Part shown: positions 52,406 to 60,993 of the stretch, piece by piece
Numbering within the stretch: the stretch's first letter is position 1
How the letters are laid out: every line of letters begins with the position of its first letter
Source of the DNA: Halostreptopolyspora alba
GTDB lineage: Bacteria > Actinomycetota > Actinomycetes > Streptosporangiales > Streptosporangiaceae
Direction: 5' to 3'
DNA: 64,000 nt
Assembly (NCBI GenBank): GCA_003725585.1
Contig: RJMB01000012.1
Coordinates: 90,201-154,200, forward strand
Position numbers and translations under genes: made by a program
Notes under the pieces: model-generated
The model's database searches: none
What the model was told of the DNA's origin: nothing
Seen by the model: only the letters and a program-made list of their open reading frames with translations

Positions 52406-54580
52406 ATGAGCAGATCTGCATCCCCAGGAGCGCCCAGTGAGGCGCGCAACGTCCTTGCGATCAAACCGTTCCGACGGCTGTGGATCTCGCTGTCGTTCGC
52501 CAGCATCGGCGACTGGCTCGCCCTGCTCGCGCTGGTGTCGCTGGCCGCGGTCCTGACCGGGGAGAGTACCGCGATCACACAGGCCGTCGTGATCGGTGGC
52601 GTCATCGCGCTCAGGCTGCTGCCGCCGCTGGCCGTCGGCCCCTTCACCGGGGCACTCGCCGACCGGGTCGATCGCCGGTTGACCATGCTCGTCGTCGACG
52701 TCCTGCGCGCCCTGCTGTACGTGTCGGTCCCCATCGTCAGCCGGGTCGACTGGCTGCTCATCGCCGCGTTCCTGGCGGCCTGCGTCGTCCCGCTCAGGGA
52801 CAACGCCAAGGACGCGAGCGTCCCCGACCTGGTCCCCACGAAACGGTTGGACCAGGCCCACCGGGTCAACCTGCTCACCGGCTACGCGACCGCTCCGGTC
52901 GCCGCGGTGGTCTTCATGGTCCTGGCCGCGTTCACGACGTTGCTCGGCACGCTGTTCCCGGTGATGGGCGCGCCCCAGGCCGGTATCGCGCTGTACGCCA
53001 ACGGTGCGGCGTTCCTGGCCGCCGCCGTGGTCACGTGGACGCTGCCGGCGACCAAACCGACCTCCCAGGAACCGGCCGCGGAGTCGCGGCCCGCCAACGA
53101 GACGGACAGCAACGAGCTCACCGCTCCGCTGCCGAAGACCCGCGAGGTGCCCGTAGCGCAGCCGACGCAGCGGCCGACCAGCCCCAGCACCCCCGACAGC
53201 AACGCGCTTCGCACACTGTGGAAAGGGGCGCGGTTCTCCGGCGCCACCCCGCTGCTGCGTGGCCTGCTCCTGGGCATGCTCGGCTCGTTCGCGCTCGCCG
53301 GTGTGGTCCTGGGCACCGGCCGGGTGTTCACCGACCGGCTGGGTGTCGGCGACGCCGCCTTCGGCGCGCTGGTCGCGGCGTTCTCGCTCGGTATGGCGCT
53401 GGGGCTCTACTTCGGCCCGCGTGTCCTGCGCGGCCTCAGCCGCCGCAGGCTCTTCGCGCTGAGCCTCGGGGTGGCCGGTACCGCGCTGTTCCTCACCGGC
53501 CTCATCCCGAACCCGGTCTTCGCCGCCGTGATGGCGGCGGTCGTCGGCGTGGGCTCCGGTATCGCCTGGGCGGTGGGCATCGCCCTGCTCGGCCAGGAGC
53601 TCGAGGACGACGTCCAGGGCCGCACGTTCGTCTACCTGCACGCGGCCTCGTGGACGATCCTGCTGCTGACCGCCGCGCTGGCACCGCTGCTCGCCGGGGT
53701 GGTCGGCGACCACCCGATCGGGATCCGCGATCTGTCCTACGAGTTCCTGGGCACCGGAGCGGTGCTCATGGTCACCGGCCTGTTGGGCGTCCTGCTGGCG
53801 TTCCTCGCCTACCGCCAGGTGAGCGAGCGCGCCGATGTGTCGTTCGGCACCGAGCTGGTGGCGGTACTGCGCGGGGTTCCGGCCACGCAGCCCAAGGAGG
53901 CCGAGCAGCTCCCGGGTACCTTCGTGGTCCTCGAGGGCGGCGAGGGCGCCGGGAAGTCCACACAGGTGGGGCAGCTGACGGTGTGGCTTCGCGAAGAGGG
54001 CTTCGAGGTCGTCACCACCCGTGAGCCGGGCGCGACCAAGCTCGGTATGCGGCTGCGGGCGCTGTTGCTCGACAAGGACGACATGACCATCTCGGCGCGT
54101 GCCGAGACCCTGCTGTACACCGCGGACCGCGCGCACCACATCAACGAGGTGGTCCTGCCGGCGCTGCGGCGCGGAGCCATCGTGATCAGCGACCGCTACG
54201 TCGACTCCACCATCGCCTACCAGGGGGCCGGCCGTGGCCTCGACAGCTCGGGTGTGGAGATGGTCAACGCGTGGGCCACCGAGGAACTGACCCCCCACCT
54301 CACCGTGCTGCTGGACCTTCCGGTCGAGGAGGGCCTCGCGCGGGTCGGTGGGAGCACCGACCGCATGGAGTCGGAACCCCAGGAGTTCCACTCCCGCGTC
54401 CGCAAGGGCTTCCGCGATCTCGCCGAGCGTAGCCCCGAGCGGTACCTCATCCTCGACGCCCGCATGTCGCCGGAGGAGGTGACCCGGGAGATCCAGCGCC
54501 GTGTCCGGCCGCTGCTGCCCGACCCGGTTCCGCAGGACGCCGAGGCGATCACCGGCATGATGCCGACGATCAAGGATTGA
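52406..54580 (+). CDS. tmk: Bifunctional MFS transporter / dTMP kinase
   Basis: 724 residues from ATG 52406. Residues about 15-480 form an MFS transporter with 11-12 helices and a Pro/Thr-rich central loop; ALADRVDRRLTM is the loop 2-3 motif. Residues about 510-715 are a complete thymidylate kinase: P-loop VLEGGEGAGKST, REPGATKLG, AETLLYTADRAHH and SDRYVDSTIAYQGAGRG. This fusion is known in actinobacteria. The kinase half supplies dTDP for DNA synthesis; the substrate of the transporter half is not known. holB follows after a gap, the usual tmk-holB order. Confidence 0.93.
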   Translation: MSRSASPGAPSEARNVLAIKPFRRLWISLSFASIGDWLALLALVSLAAVLTGESTAITQAVVIGGVIALRLLPPLAVGPFTGALADRVDRRLTMLVVDVLRALLYVSVPIVSRVDWLLIAAFLAACVVPLRDNAKDASVPDLVPTKRLDQAHRVNLLTGYATAPVAAVVFMVLAAFTTLLGTLFPVMGAPQAGIALYANGAAFLAAAVVTWTLPATKPTSQEPAAESRPANETDSNELTAPLPKTREVPVAQPTQRPTSPSTPDSNALRTLWKGARFSGATPLLRGLLLGMLGSFALAGVVLGTGRVFTDRLGVGDAAFGALVAAFSLGMALGLYFGPRVLRGLSRRRLFALSLGVAGTALFLTGLIPNPVFAAVMAAVVGVGSGIAWAVGIALLGQELEDDVQGRTFVYLHAASWTILLLTAALAPLLAGVVGDHPIGIRDLSYEFLGTGAVLMVTGLLGVLLAFLAYRQVSERADVSFGTELVAVLRGVPATQPKEAEQLPGTFVVLEGGEGAGKSTQVGQLTVWLREEGFEVVTTREPGATKLGMRLRALLLDKDDMTISARAETLLYTADRAHHINEVVLPALRRGAIVISDRYVDSTIAYQGAGRGLDSSGVEMVNAWATEELTPHLTVLLDLPVEEGLARVGGSTDRMESEPQEFHSRVRKGFRDLAERSPERYLILDARMSPEEVTREIQRRVRPLLPDPVPQDAEAITGMMPTIKD

Positions 54581-54611
54581 GGTCTGTTTTCGGACTGAGC
54601 GGTTGTACAGG

Positions 54612-54652
54612 GCTCGGGCGTCGCCGGGGTTCTGGAGGGTGCGGAGGTGGGG
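54612..54652. repeat. 41-bp direct repeat, copy 1
   Basis: Identical to 54748-54788: starts GCTCGGGCGTCGCCGGGG and ends GTGCGGAGGTGGGG. Separated by 95 bases, downstream of tmk. Confidence 0.8.
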
Positions 54653-54747
54653 GAGTGAGGGACGAGCGAGTCCGCCGGAGGTGCCCGAAGGTTCTCGGCT
54701 TTCTGGACGCCCGAGCCGGGTGAGCGTCAGCGAGCCCGGAGAGCACT

Positions 54748-54788
54748 GCTCGGGCGTCGCCGGGGTTCTGGAGGGTGCGGAGGTGGGG
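54748..54788. repeat. 41-bp direct repeat, copy 2
   Basis: Second identical copy of the repeat at 54612-54652. Likely slipped duplication or a dispersed intergenic repeat. Confidence 0.8.
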
Positions 54789-54908
54789 CGGCCGCGACAG
54801 CACCCCCGGTTCCGGGCGGTCTCGAACGTCTCAGGGGTGCGGGCCGGGGGGCGTCCCGGTCCGCGCACGCGTGTGTACAGCGGCTGGTCCCGGGGCCTTG
54901 GCGCGTGT

Positions 54909-55263
54909 TCAGCGCCGGATGAAGGCCCTGCTCGATGGAAGCAGAAGCAGGATGAGCACCGTCAGGCCGTAGGCGAGGCCGAGCACGCCGAAGGGATCGC
55001 CCGCGATGACCCGGTTCATCTGGTACAGCACGAGCACCACCAGAGCGGTGATCGCGATGCCGAAAACGACACGGCCGGTACGTGGGAGGAGAGTGGCGTA
55101 GGCCCCACAGGCCAGGGCCAGCACCGCGTGGAGGGTAGCCGCTGCCCGCGCCGGAGGCGCCGCCGATGTAGCGGATGCTGGCCAGGGCTCCCACCAGCGT
55201 AAGGACGGCCATGCCCCACAGCAGGACACGGACGGCGGTGAGAGGACGGGGAACTGGGGTCAT
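54909..55263 (-). pseudogene. Small four-helix membrane protein, frameshifted
   Basis: ATG 55263 opens MTPVPRPLTAVRVLLWGMAV, LVGALASIRYIGG and then loses sense; near 55140 the continuation lies in another frame: LHAVLALACGAYATLLP, VVFGIAITALVVLVLY, LAYGLTVLILLLLPSSRAFI. Together they give about 115 residues and four membrane helices. Looks like an intact small membrane protein broken by one indel. Function unknown; the next gene upstream is likewise broken. Confidence 0.6.
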
Positions 55264-55282
55264 GGTGGGGGCCTGTGCCGAT

Positions 55283-56034
55283 CTACTCGATGAACATCAC
55301 GGGAAGGCCCGTGGTGTGGGTCTTGTTTTCGCCGTCGAGCGCACCGTCGGGTGAGACCGTGCCGGTCCAGCTCCGGAGGGTGTCGCTCTGCTGGTAGTAC
55401 ACGGTGACGCGGTACCCGTCGTCGGTCTGTTCCGCCGTGGGTTCGGTGATGACGTCGCTCGCGTCCTCGCGGGCCTCGCGGACCGCCTCCTTCTCGGCAT
55501 CGCGAACTGGCGCCTTGTCCAGGTTGAGGTCGTCGGCTTCGGCCACGACTTTGCGAAATACCTGACTTCTGGTCATGACCAGGTAGAACGTGATCGCGGC
55601 GATCGCGGTCTCCGCTGATTCGACGCGAATGTCCGCCGCCTGCACGAAAGCGTCGTAGCCGTCGGGGTTACCGGTGAGAGTGATCGTCTGGCTGGAGTCG
55701 GTGACGACATGGTGGTGCACGCTGTGGTGGCCCCGTACATGATGTTGAGGAGTTTCCACCGGTCGGGGACGAAGTCGTTGTTCACCTCACGTACGTGGGT
55801 CATGTCGTCTGTGGCGACCCATCGCGCGGGGCGTCGGTAGCCCGCGTTCCAGAACTCGTCGACCACGTGCTGGCGTTCCCGCCGGAACTTGGCGTTCTCG
55901 GGAACCCGTGGAGGGGGACCGTCGGGGGCGCTGCTCGACGCCACGGTCTCTTCCTCGCTTTGTTCTTCCTCGGTCGATGCCGCGCACGCTCCGTTAGCGA
56001 GCACGGCGAGGGCACATCGTGGCCGTGATGACAC
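55283..56034 (-). pseudogene. Putative secreted protein, frameshifted
   Basis: From GTG 56034 the frame reads a short leader (SSRPRCALAVLANGACAAS), an acidic stretch, then NAKFRRERQHVVDEFWNAGY and DFVPDRWKLLNIMYGAT. Near 55710-55740 it shifts, and the rest (SSQTITLTGNPDGYDAFVQA, KAPVRDAEKEAVREAREDAS, YRVTVYYQQSDTL) is in another frame to 55283. The leader may be a degenerate lipoprotein signal. Unknown family. Same strand as the broken genes on each side. Confidence 0.55.
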
Positions 56035-56114
56035 GGGGTGTCGATCCACGGCCGCTGGCCCGCCGGGTACTGCCCGGGTGAGTTCCCGGTGGGGCCGCGC
56101 GCGGACTGCCTGAG

Positions 56115-56600
56115 TCAGTCCCCCGTGAGACCGTCCCAATTCCCCTCGAACTCTTCACGATAGGTGGGCGGCCCCGTACTCGTCGCGGCTCGTCTCCTGG
56201 TGGGTGGGCAGGTTGCTGCTGTTCTGGGCGTGCGAGGTCTCGTGGGCGGGGTGCGCGGCCTCGGGGTTCCCGCGTAACGGGAGTCGATGATGACGGTGTC
56301 GTTGCCCCGCTCGTACTTGGCGTGATAGCCCGGCATATCCCCGAACACGCTCATGATCCCCTGTTCGCTCAACACGCGGTTGAGCTCGCGCCCAGTGTCG
56401 GTGGACAAGAAGTCTTCCTTGGCCTGGGCCACGGGACCGCTTTCTTCGCCTCGTCGGCGTTGTCGCGGTCGCGGCGCGCCTGCTCCCGTAGGTCGTGCTC
56501 GTCGGGGTTCGCCCTGGCCGCGGTCTCGGACTCTTGGGCGGCTCGCTCGGCGAGGTCGGCGTGCCGTTCGGCGGCGCTGGCGTTGCCGTTCACGGCCGCG
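56115..56600 (-). pseudogene. Metallopeptidase-like gene with HExxH, multiply frameshifted
   Basis: Pieces of one protein lie in different minus-strand frames: NGNASAAERHADLAERAAQE and DNADEAKKAV; then AQAKEDFLSTDTGRELNRVL, SVFGDMPGYHAKYERGNDTV and IIDSRYAG; then NPEAAHPAHETSHAQNSSNL with the zincin motif HETSH, and ETSRDEYGAAHLS before a stop near 56170. An N-terminal helical region followed by a zincin-type core resembles secreted or polymorphic-toxin peptidase domains. At least two frameshifts; surely inactive. Adjacent to holB on the opposite strand. Confidence 0.5.
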
Positions 56601-56724
56601 GTCTCGGTGTTCTGGCTGTGCCCGCGGGTCCAGTCTCCGGCCCGTCGTGTTGGGGTCGAGAACCCAACGGGCGCGGCCTGTGGACGCGCGCGGGTGTCTT
56701 CGCTGGGTTCTATGCTGAGGAGCG

Positions 56725-57897
56725 ATGAGCGTCTTCGACGAGCTGGTGGGGCAGGACACCGTGGCGGCGCAGCTGCGGTCGGCGGCCGGTGCGGCGCACG
56801 CGTGGCTCACGGGCGGCGACAGCGCGGGCATGACGCACGCGTGGTTGTTCACTGGCCCGCCGGGATCGGGGCGTACCGAGGCCGCGCGCGCGTTCGCCGC
56901 CGCGCTACAGTGCCCCGATGGCGGCTGTGGGCACTGTGACCACTGCCATCAGGTGTTCGGCGGCACGCACGCCGACGTCCTCTTCGTCCGGCCCAGCGGG
57001 CTGAGCTTCGGGATCGACCGCGCCCGGGAGCTGGTGCTGGAGGCCGCCTCCCGCCCCACCGGTGGGCGGTTCCGGGTCGTCCTGTTCGAGGACGCCGACC
57101 GCGCGACGGAGGCCGCCTCCAACGCGTTGCTGAAGGCGATCGAGGAGCCTTCCCCGCGTACGGTGTGGCTGCTGTGTACGCCCACCGCCGAGGACATGCT
57201 CGTCACCATCAAGTCCCGGTGCCGCGAGGTCACGCTGCGCACCCCCACGACCCGCGCGATCGCGGAGTTCGTCGAGCGGCGCGACGGGGTCTCCCCCGAG
57301 GTCGCGGCCGAGGCGGCGCGCGCGTCGGCCGGCCAGATCGAGCGGGCGCGTCGGCTCGCCACCGACCCCGAAACCCGTGAGCGGCGCGCCGAGGTGTTGT
57401 CGATTCCGACGCGGCTCGACAGTCTCGGCGCCTGCGTCTCCGCAGCGGCCCGGCTGTACGAGCTGGCCGAGAACGAGGCCAAGGCCACCACGAGCGCGCT
57501 CGACGAGCGGGAACGCAATGAACTCAAGGCGGCGTTCGGCGAGGGGAGCACCGGCAAGGGGGTGGCCAAGGCCGTCCGCGGCGCCGCGGGGGCGCTGAAG
57601 GACCTGGAGGAGCGTCAGAAGCGCCGCGCCACCCGGATCAAGCGCGACACCTACGACGTGGCGCTGCTGGATCTGGCCACGTTCTACCGCGACGTGCTCG
57701 CCGTGCAGCTGGGCGCCGAGGTGGAGCTGGCAACGGCCTCGCGGCAGGACGACCTGTGGCGGGTGGCACGCGCCGGTACCCCCGAGGCCACGCTGCGGCG
57801 GCTCGACGCCATCATGGAGTGCCGGGAGCGCATCGCCGCCAACGTCCACCCCCAGATCGCACTCGAAGCGATGACCTCCGCCCTGTACATGGGGTGA
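56725..57897 (+). CDS. holB: DNA polymerase III subunit delta'
   Basis: 390 residues from ATG 56725. AAA+ clamp-loader features: FDELVGQDTVAAQL, a P-loop region TGPPGSGRTEAARAFA (Arg replaces the usual Lys, as in actinobacterial delta' subunits that do not hydrolyse ATP), the zinc cluster in CPDGGCGHCDHCHQV, and sensor 1 region NALLKAIEEPSPRTVWLL. The C-terminal lid is helical. Part of the gamma/tau complex loading the beta clamp. Follows tmk as usual, but with three broken genes inserted between. Confidence 0.93.
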   Translation: MSVFDELVGQDTVAAQLRSAAGAAHAWLTGGDSAGMTHAWLFTGPPGSGRTEAARAFAAALQCPDGGCGHCDHCHQVFGGTHADVLFVRPSGLSFGIDRARELVLEAASRPTGGRFRVVLFEDADRATEAASNALLKAIEEPSPRTVWLLCTPTAEDMLVTIKSRCREVTLRTPTTRAIAEFVERRDGVSPEVAAEAARASAGQIERARRLATDPETRERRAEVLSIPTRLDSLGACVSAAARLYELAENEAKATTSALDERERNELKAAFGEGSTGKGVAKAVRGAAGALKDLEERQKRRATRIKRDTYDVALLDLATFYRDVLAVQLGAEVELATASRQDDLWRVARAGTPEATLRRLDAIMECRERIAANVHPQIALEAMTSALYMG

Positions 57898-58065
57898 GAA
57901 GAGTCCGGCCGGGCGTGGGCTGGGGGTCTTCCGTGGCGGGTGGGGACCCTCGCTCGATCGCGCCCGGCCTCGTAGGGTGAGCCCGTGGGAAGGTGGGGGC
58001 GTGGCCCGCCCGGTGTAGGAGCGGACGCGTCGCCCCGGCGTGGCCGTGGACGAGAACGGATCCCA

Positions 58066-59589
58066 GTGAGAAGAACCGCGTGTATCTCAGGTGCTCTGGT
58101 GTTGTTGGCGGTGGCCGGCTGCGCCGGGTCCGGCGACGCCGGCGACGATCCCCCGGGTGACGGAGAGCTGGGGGAGTTCTACCAGCAGCGGATCGCCTGG
58201 GAGGAGTGCGACGAGTTCGAGTGCGGCAGCTACGAGGTTCCCCTCGACTACGAGAATCCCGACGGGGAGCGCCTGAAGATCGCGGTTCGGCGTCTGCCGG
58301 CCGCCGGTGACTCGCCCGTGGGGTCGCTGGTCGTCAACCCGGGCGGCCCGGGAGGGTCCGGGTTCGACTACGTGGCCGCCGCGGAGCGCGCCGTCAGCGA
58401 GGAGGTTCGCGAACGCTTCGACGTGGTGGGGTTCGACCCGCGCGGTGTCGGCCGGAGCGCGCCGGTCGAGTGCCTGGACGCCGAGGGACTGGACGAGTTC
58501 TATGGCGCCGAGGTGGACACCGAGGGCGACGACGCCGACATGAGCGAGGTCACCGACACCGGGCTGGAGGAGCTGGAGGAGCTCAACCAGGAGTTCGTCG
58601 AGGCGTGTGAGCGAAACTCCGGCGAGCTGATGATGCATCTGGAGACCGCGAACGTCGCCCGTGACATGGACGTGCTCCGGGGGATCCTCGGCGACGACGG
58701 GTTGAGCTATCTCGGTAAGTCCTACGGGACCTCGATCGGTGCCCACTACGCCGACCGGTTCCCGGATCGGGTGAGGGCGCTCGTGCTCGACGGTGCCACC
58801 CCGCCCGATGCGGACCCGCTGGAGTTGAGCGTGCAACAGGCGGAGGGCTTCGAGACCGCGCTGCGCTCGTTCGTGGCCGACTGCCTGGAGGGGGCCGACT
58901 GCCCCCTCGGGGAGCCCGGGGACGACGTTGACGACGGGGTCGCCGAACTCGAGGATCTCCTCGCCAGCGCGGCCCGCGATCCCCTGGACAGCACGCTCGA
59001 CGACGGGCGTGAGGTGAACCGGGCCCGCGTGGAGCTGGGGGTGACGGCCGCGATGTACGAGGAGTCGCTGTGGCCGCGGCTCCGGTCCGCGTTGGCCGAC
59101 GCGTTCGACGGCGACGGGACCGGCCTGCTGGAACTCGGTGACCGACTCTACGACCGGCGCCCCGACGGCGACTACGAGAACATGTCGGCCGCCCTCATCT
59201 CGGTGAACTGCTCGGATGCCGCGAGCCCGCGCGACATCGAGAGTTATGAGGAGGCGTCGGTCGAGGCCGCCGAGGAGTCCCCTCTGTTCGGGGCCTCGTT
59301 CGCCTGGGGCGCCCTGCCCTGCGCCTACTGGCCGGAGGAGGCCGTGGCCGAGCCCGTCGAGCTTACCGGGGAGGGGGCCGACCCCGTGCTGATCGTGGGC
59401 ACCACTCGCGATTCGGCGACCCCCTACGTGTGGTCCGAGGAGCTCGCGGAGCAGCTCGAGTCCGGTGTGCTGCTCACCCGTGACGGCGACGGCCACACCG
59501 GCTACCGGATGGGCAACGACTGCGTCGACGCGGCGGTGGACGAGTACCTGTTGCGCACGGAGGTCGTCGAGGACGGCACCGTGTGCTGA
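58066..59589 (+). CDS. Secreted alpha/beta hydrolase, tripeptidyl aminopeptidase-like lipoprotein
   Basis: 507 residues from GTG 58066, chosen because it places a lipoprotein signal at the N-terminus (RRTACISGALVLLAVAGC, lipobox AVAGC). Alpha/beta hydrolase fold: oxyanion region NPGGPGGSG, DPRGVGRS, nucleophile Ser in GKSYGTS, Asp in TTRDSATP and His in DGHTGY. A C-terminal TAP-like domain holds paired cysteines. Known relatives (SlpD/E, Tap of streptomycetes) cut tripeptides from secreted proteins. Acts outside the cell, attached to the membrane. Confidence 0.85.
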   Translation: MRRTACISGALVLLAVAGCAGSGDAGDDPPGDGELGEFYQQRIAWEECDEFECGSYEVPLDYENPDGERLKIAVRRLPAAGDSPVGSLVVNPGGPGGSGFDYVAAAERAVSEEVRERFDVVGFDPRGVGRSAPVECLDAEGLDEFYGAEVDTEGDDADMSEVTDTGLEELEELNQEFVEACERNSGELMMHLETANVARDMDVLRGILGDDGLSYLGKSYGTSIGAHYADRFPDRVRALVLDGATPPDADPLELSVQQAEGFETALRSFVADCLEGADCPLGEPGDDVDDGVAELEDLLASAARDPLDSTLDDGREVNRARVELGVTAAMYEESLWPRLRSALADAFDGDGTGLLELGDRLYDRRPDGDYENMSAALISVNCSDAASPRDIESYEEASVEAAEESPLFGASFAWGALPCAYWPEEAVAEPVELTGEGADPVLIVGTTRDSATPYVWSEELAEQLESGVLLTRDGDGHTGYRMGNDCVDAAVDEYLLRTEVVEDGTVC

Positions 59590-59679
59590 GGCGCCGGGAC
59601 CGGCCGGCCGGGGAGGGAATCGTGTACTGGTCGGTCCCCAAGGCACGCTAGACTAGGGGCCGGCTCCGCGGGAGCAGTG

Positions 59680-59752
59680 CCGCCTTAGCTCAGTCGGTAG
59701 AGCGATTCACTCGTAATGAATAGGTCGCCGGTTCGATTCCGGCAGGCGGCTC
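59680..59752 (+). tRNA. tRNA-Thr (anticodon CGT)
   Basis: Acceptor GCCGCCT/AGGCGGC, D arm AGCTCAGTCGGTAGAGC, anticodon stem ATTCA/TGAAT around loop CTCGTAA with anticodon CGT, and T arm GCCGG-TTCGATT-CCGGC. 73 nt, CCA not encoded. Confidence 0.96.
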
Positions 59753-60139
59753 CGAGAGACAACGGCCCTTCCGGGCACCCGGAAGGGCCGTTGTTGTGTG
59801 AGATGGCCGTCGGTCCCACCACGCGCCGACCGTGCCGCCGGCCCCGGCCCAGCGCCCCGTGTCACGTGCCCCCTGGTGCGCCGGGGAGGAAGGGGCACCC
59901 GGCGCATCCGGTCCACGCCGCGTGGCCCTGACACGGCGCTGGACCAGGAGCCGAGTTGGTGGTGCGTCGCCTCTTCGTGGCCCCTTCGCCGCCGAGGTGG
60001 CAGTGGGGCGGTCGTGTCGGTGGCCGCTGCGAGACTGGCGCGGTCTCGTCACCAGTGGATCCTTCGGCGTGGCCGCCGCGATGGAGGATCCGACCCCGCT
60101 GGGCCACCTTCCCCGGCGCCCTGTCACGGAAAGGACCGT
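59753..60139. other. Intergenic stretch after tRNA-Thr
   Basis: Holds the tRNA terminator hairpin and otherwise nothing recognised until the ribosome site of the next gene. Confidence 0.4.
59761..59792 (+). terminator. Terminator hairpin after tRNA-Thr
   Basis: 15-base arms AACGGCCCTTCCGGG / CCCGGAAGGGCCGTT (59761-59775, 59778-59792) followed by GTTGTGTG, nine bases after the tRNA end. Confidence 0.8.
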
Positions 60140-60886
60140 ATGCCCGCTCACGTTCACTGCCCCGGCCGTCCCGAGGACCTGCCACACCCGCGGGTCCTGT
60201 GGGCCCACGGCGCCCTGCCCACCCTCGTTCACGCCGCTCGGGGCGAGTTGACCGACGAGTGGCACGGGTACTGGCTGGTCGAGGGCACGGGTGTCGGCTT
60301 CGAGGACTTCGGCGGCAACTGGTGGAACCTCATGCCGCTTCCCGAGGGGCGCGCCGTGCTGTACGGGGACGACCACGAGATGAGCAAGACCCGGGCGGAA
60401 GGACTCGACGTCGTCCCGGAGAGCCCCGACTGGCTTCCCCTGGCCCACCTGCGCTCGATAGTGGAGGAACCCGGCTACGTCTACTGGTTCGACGGTGCTT
60501 CCTGGCACCGCGTCCCCTATCCGGACGACATTGACGACGACGGTCTGGAGTTGACCGCGGGAGAGTACCTCACCGAGGACCGGGCCGTACTCAAAGCGGG
60601 TCAGGACCTGATGGGTGACCTTGGGGGAGTGGTTCCGATCAAGGTGGACATCGCGCTGCAGCCGGAAGAGGCGGAGGGTGTCCGGGTCGCCCGCGCGCTC
60701 CTGGAGGCGGGCACGCGGCGACGTCTCACCAGGGAGCTGCTGGGCGAGTTGCTGGAGGGCCTGGACCGTTCCCTGGCTTACGACGAGGAGGACGGGGAAG
60801 TGCCGCCGCCCTTCGACCTGGACGCGGCGTTCGACATCGCCCGCCGGGCAGGGTTCACACCGGAGGCCCCACCTCCGTTCTCGTGA
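60140..60886 (+). CDS. Hypothetical protein
   Basis: 248 residues from ATG 60140, preceded by AAAGGA; the open frame upstream runs over intergenic DNA. The N-terminal half is rich in aromatic residues (WAHGALPTLVHAARGELTDE, GVGFEDFGGNWWNLMPLPEG, GYVYWFDGASWHRV). The C-terminal half is helical (TRRRLTRELLGELLEGLDR) and acidic. No signal peptide or membrane helix. The layout recalls immunity or SUKH-like cytosolic proteins, but I cannot assign a family. Confidence 0.6.
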   Translation: MPAHVHCPGRPEDLPHPRVLWAHGALPTLVHAARGELTDEWHGYWLVEGTGVGFEDFGGNWWNLMPLPEGRAVLYGDDHEMSKTRAEGLDVVPESPDWLPLAHLRSIVEEPGYVYWFDGASWHRVPYPDDIDDDGLELTAGEYLTEDRAVLKAGQDLMGDLGGVVPIKVDIALQPEEAEGVRVARALLEAGTRRRLTRELLGELLEGLDRSLAYDEEDGEVPPPFDLDAAFDIARRAGFTPEAPPPFS

Positions 60887-60963
60887 CCCCGCCCCGCTCT
60901 CGACCGGGGCGGGGTGGTGGGGGCATGGACATCTCCGCGAACTCGTGGTATGGAGGATATCTC

Positions 60964-60972
60964 ATACTGTAT
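60964..60972. promoter_or_regulatory. ATACTGTAT motif upstream of the MFS gene
   Basis: ATACTGTAT followed by GCAG, 22 bases before the MFS start. The complement of the sucC-upstream palindrome contains the same nine bases. AT-rich in a GC-rich setting. Confidence 0.45.
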
Positions 60973-60993
60973 GCAGTAGACGGAGGTGGGGTC

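Larger units (their letters stand above)
54581..54908. other. Intergenic stretch with direct repeats
   Basis: Holds two identical 41-bp repeats and GC-rich DNA; frames in it are spurious. Confidence 0.45.

Noticed and set aside
52397..54868. Very long minus-strand frame opposite tmk
   Set aside because: Antisense shadow of the fused transporter/kinase, whose motifs are unambiguous on the plus strand.
58087..59646. Minus-strand frame opposite the TAP-like hydrolase
   Set aside because: Shadow; the plus strand has lipobox, catalytic triad and TAP domain.
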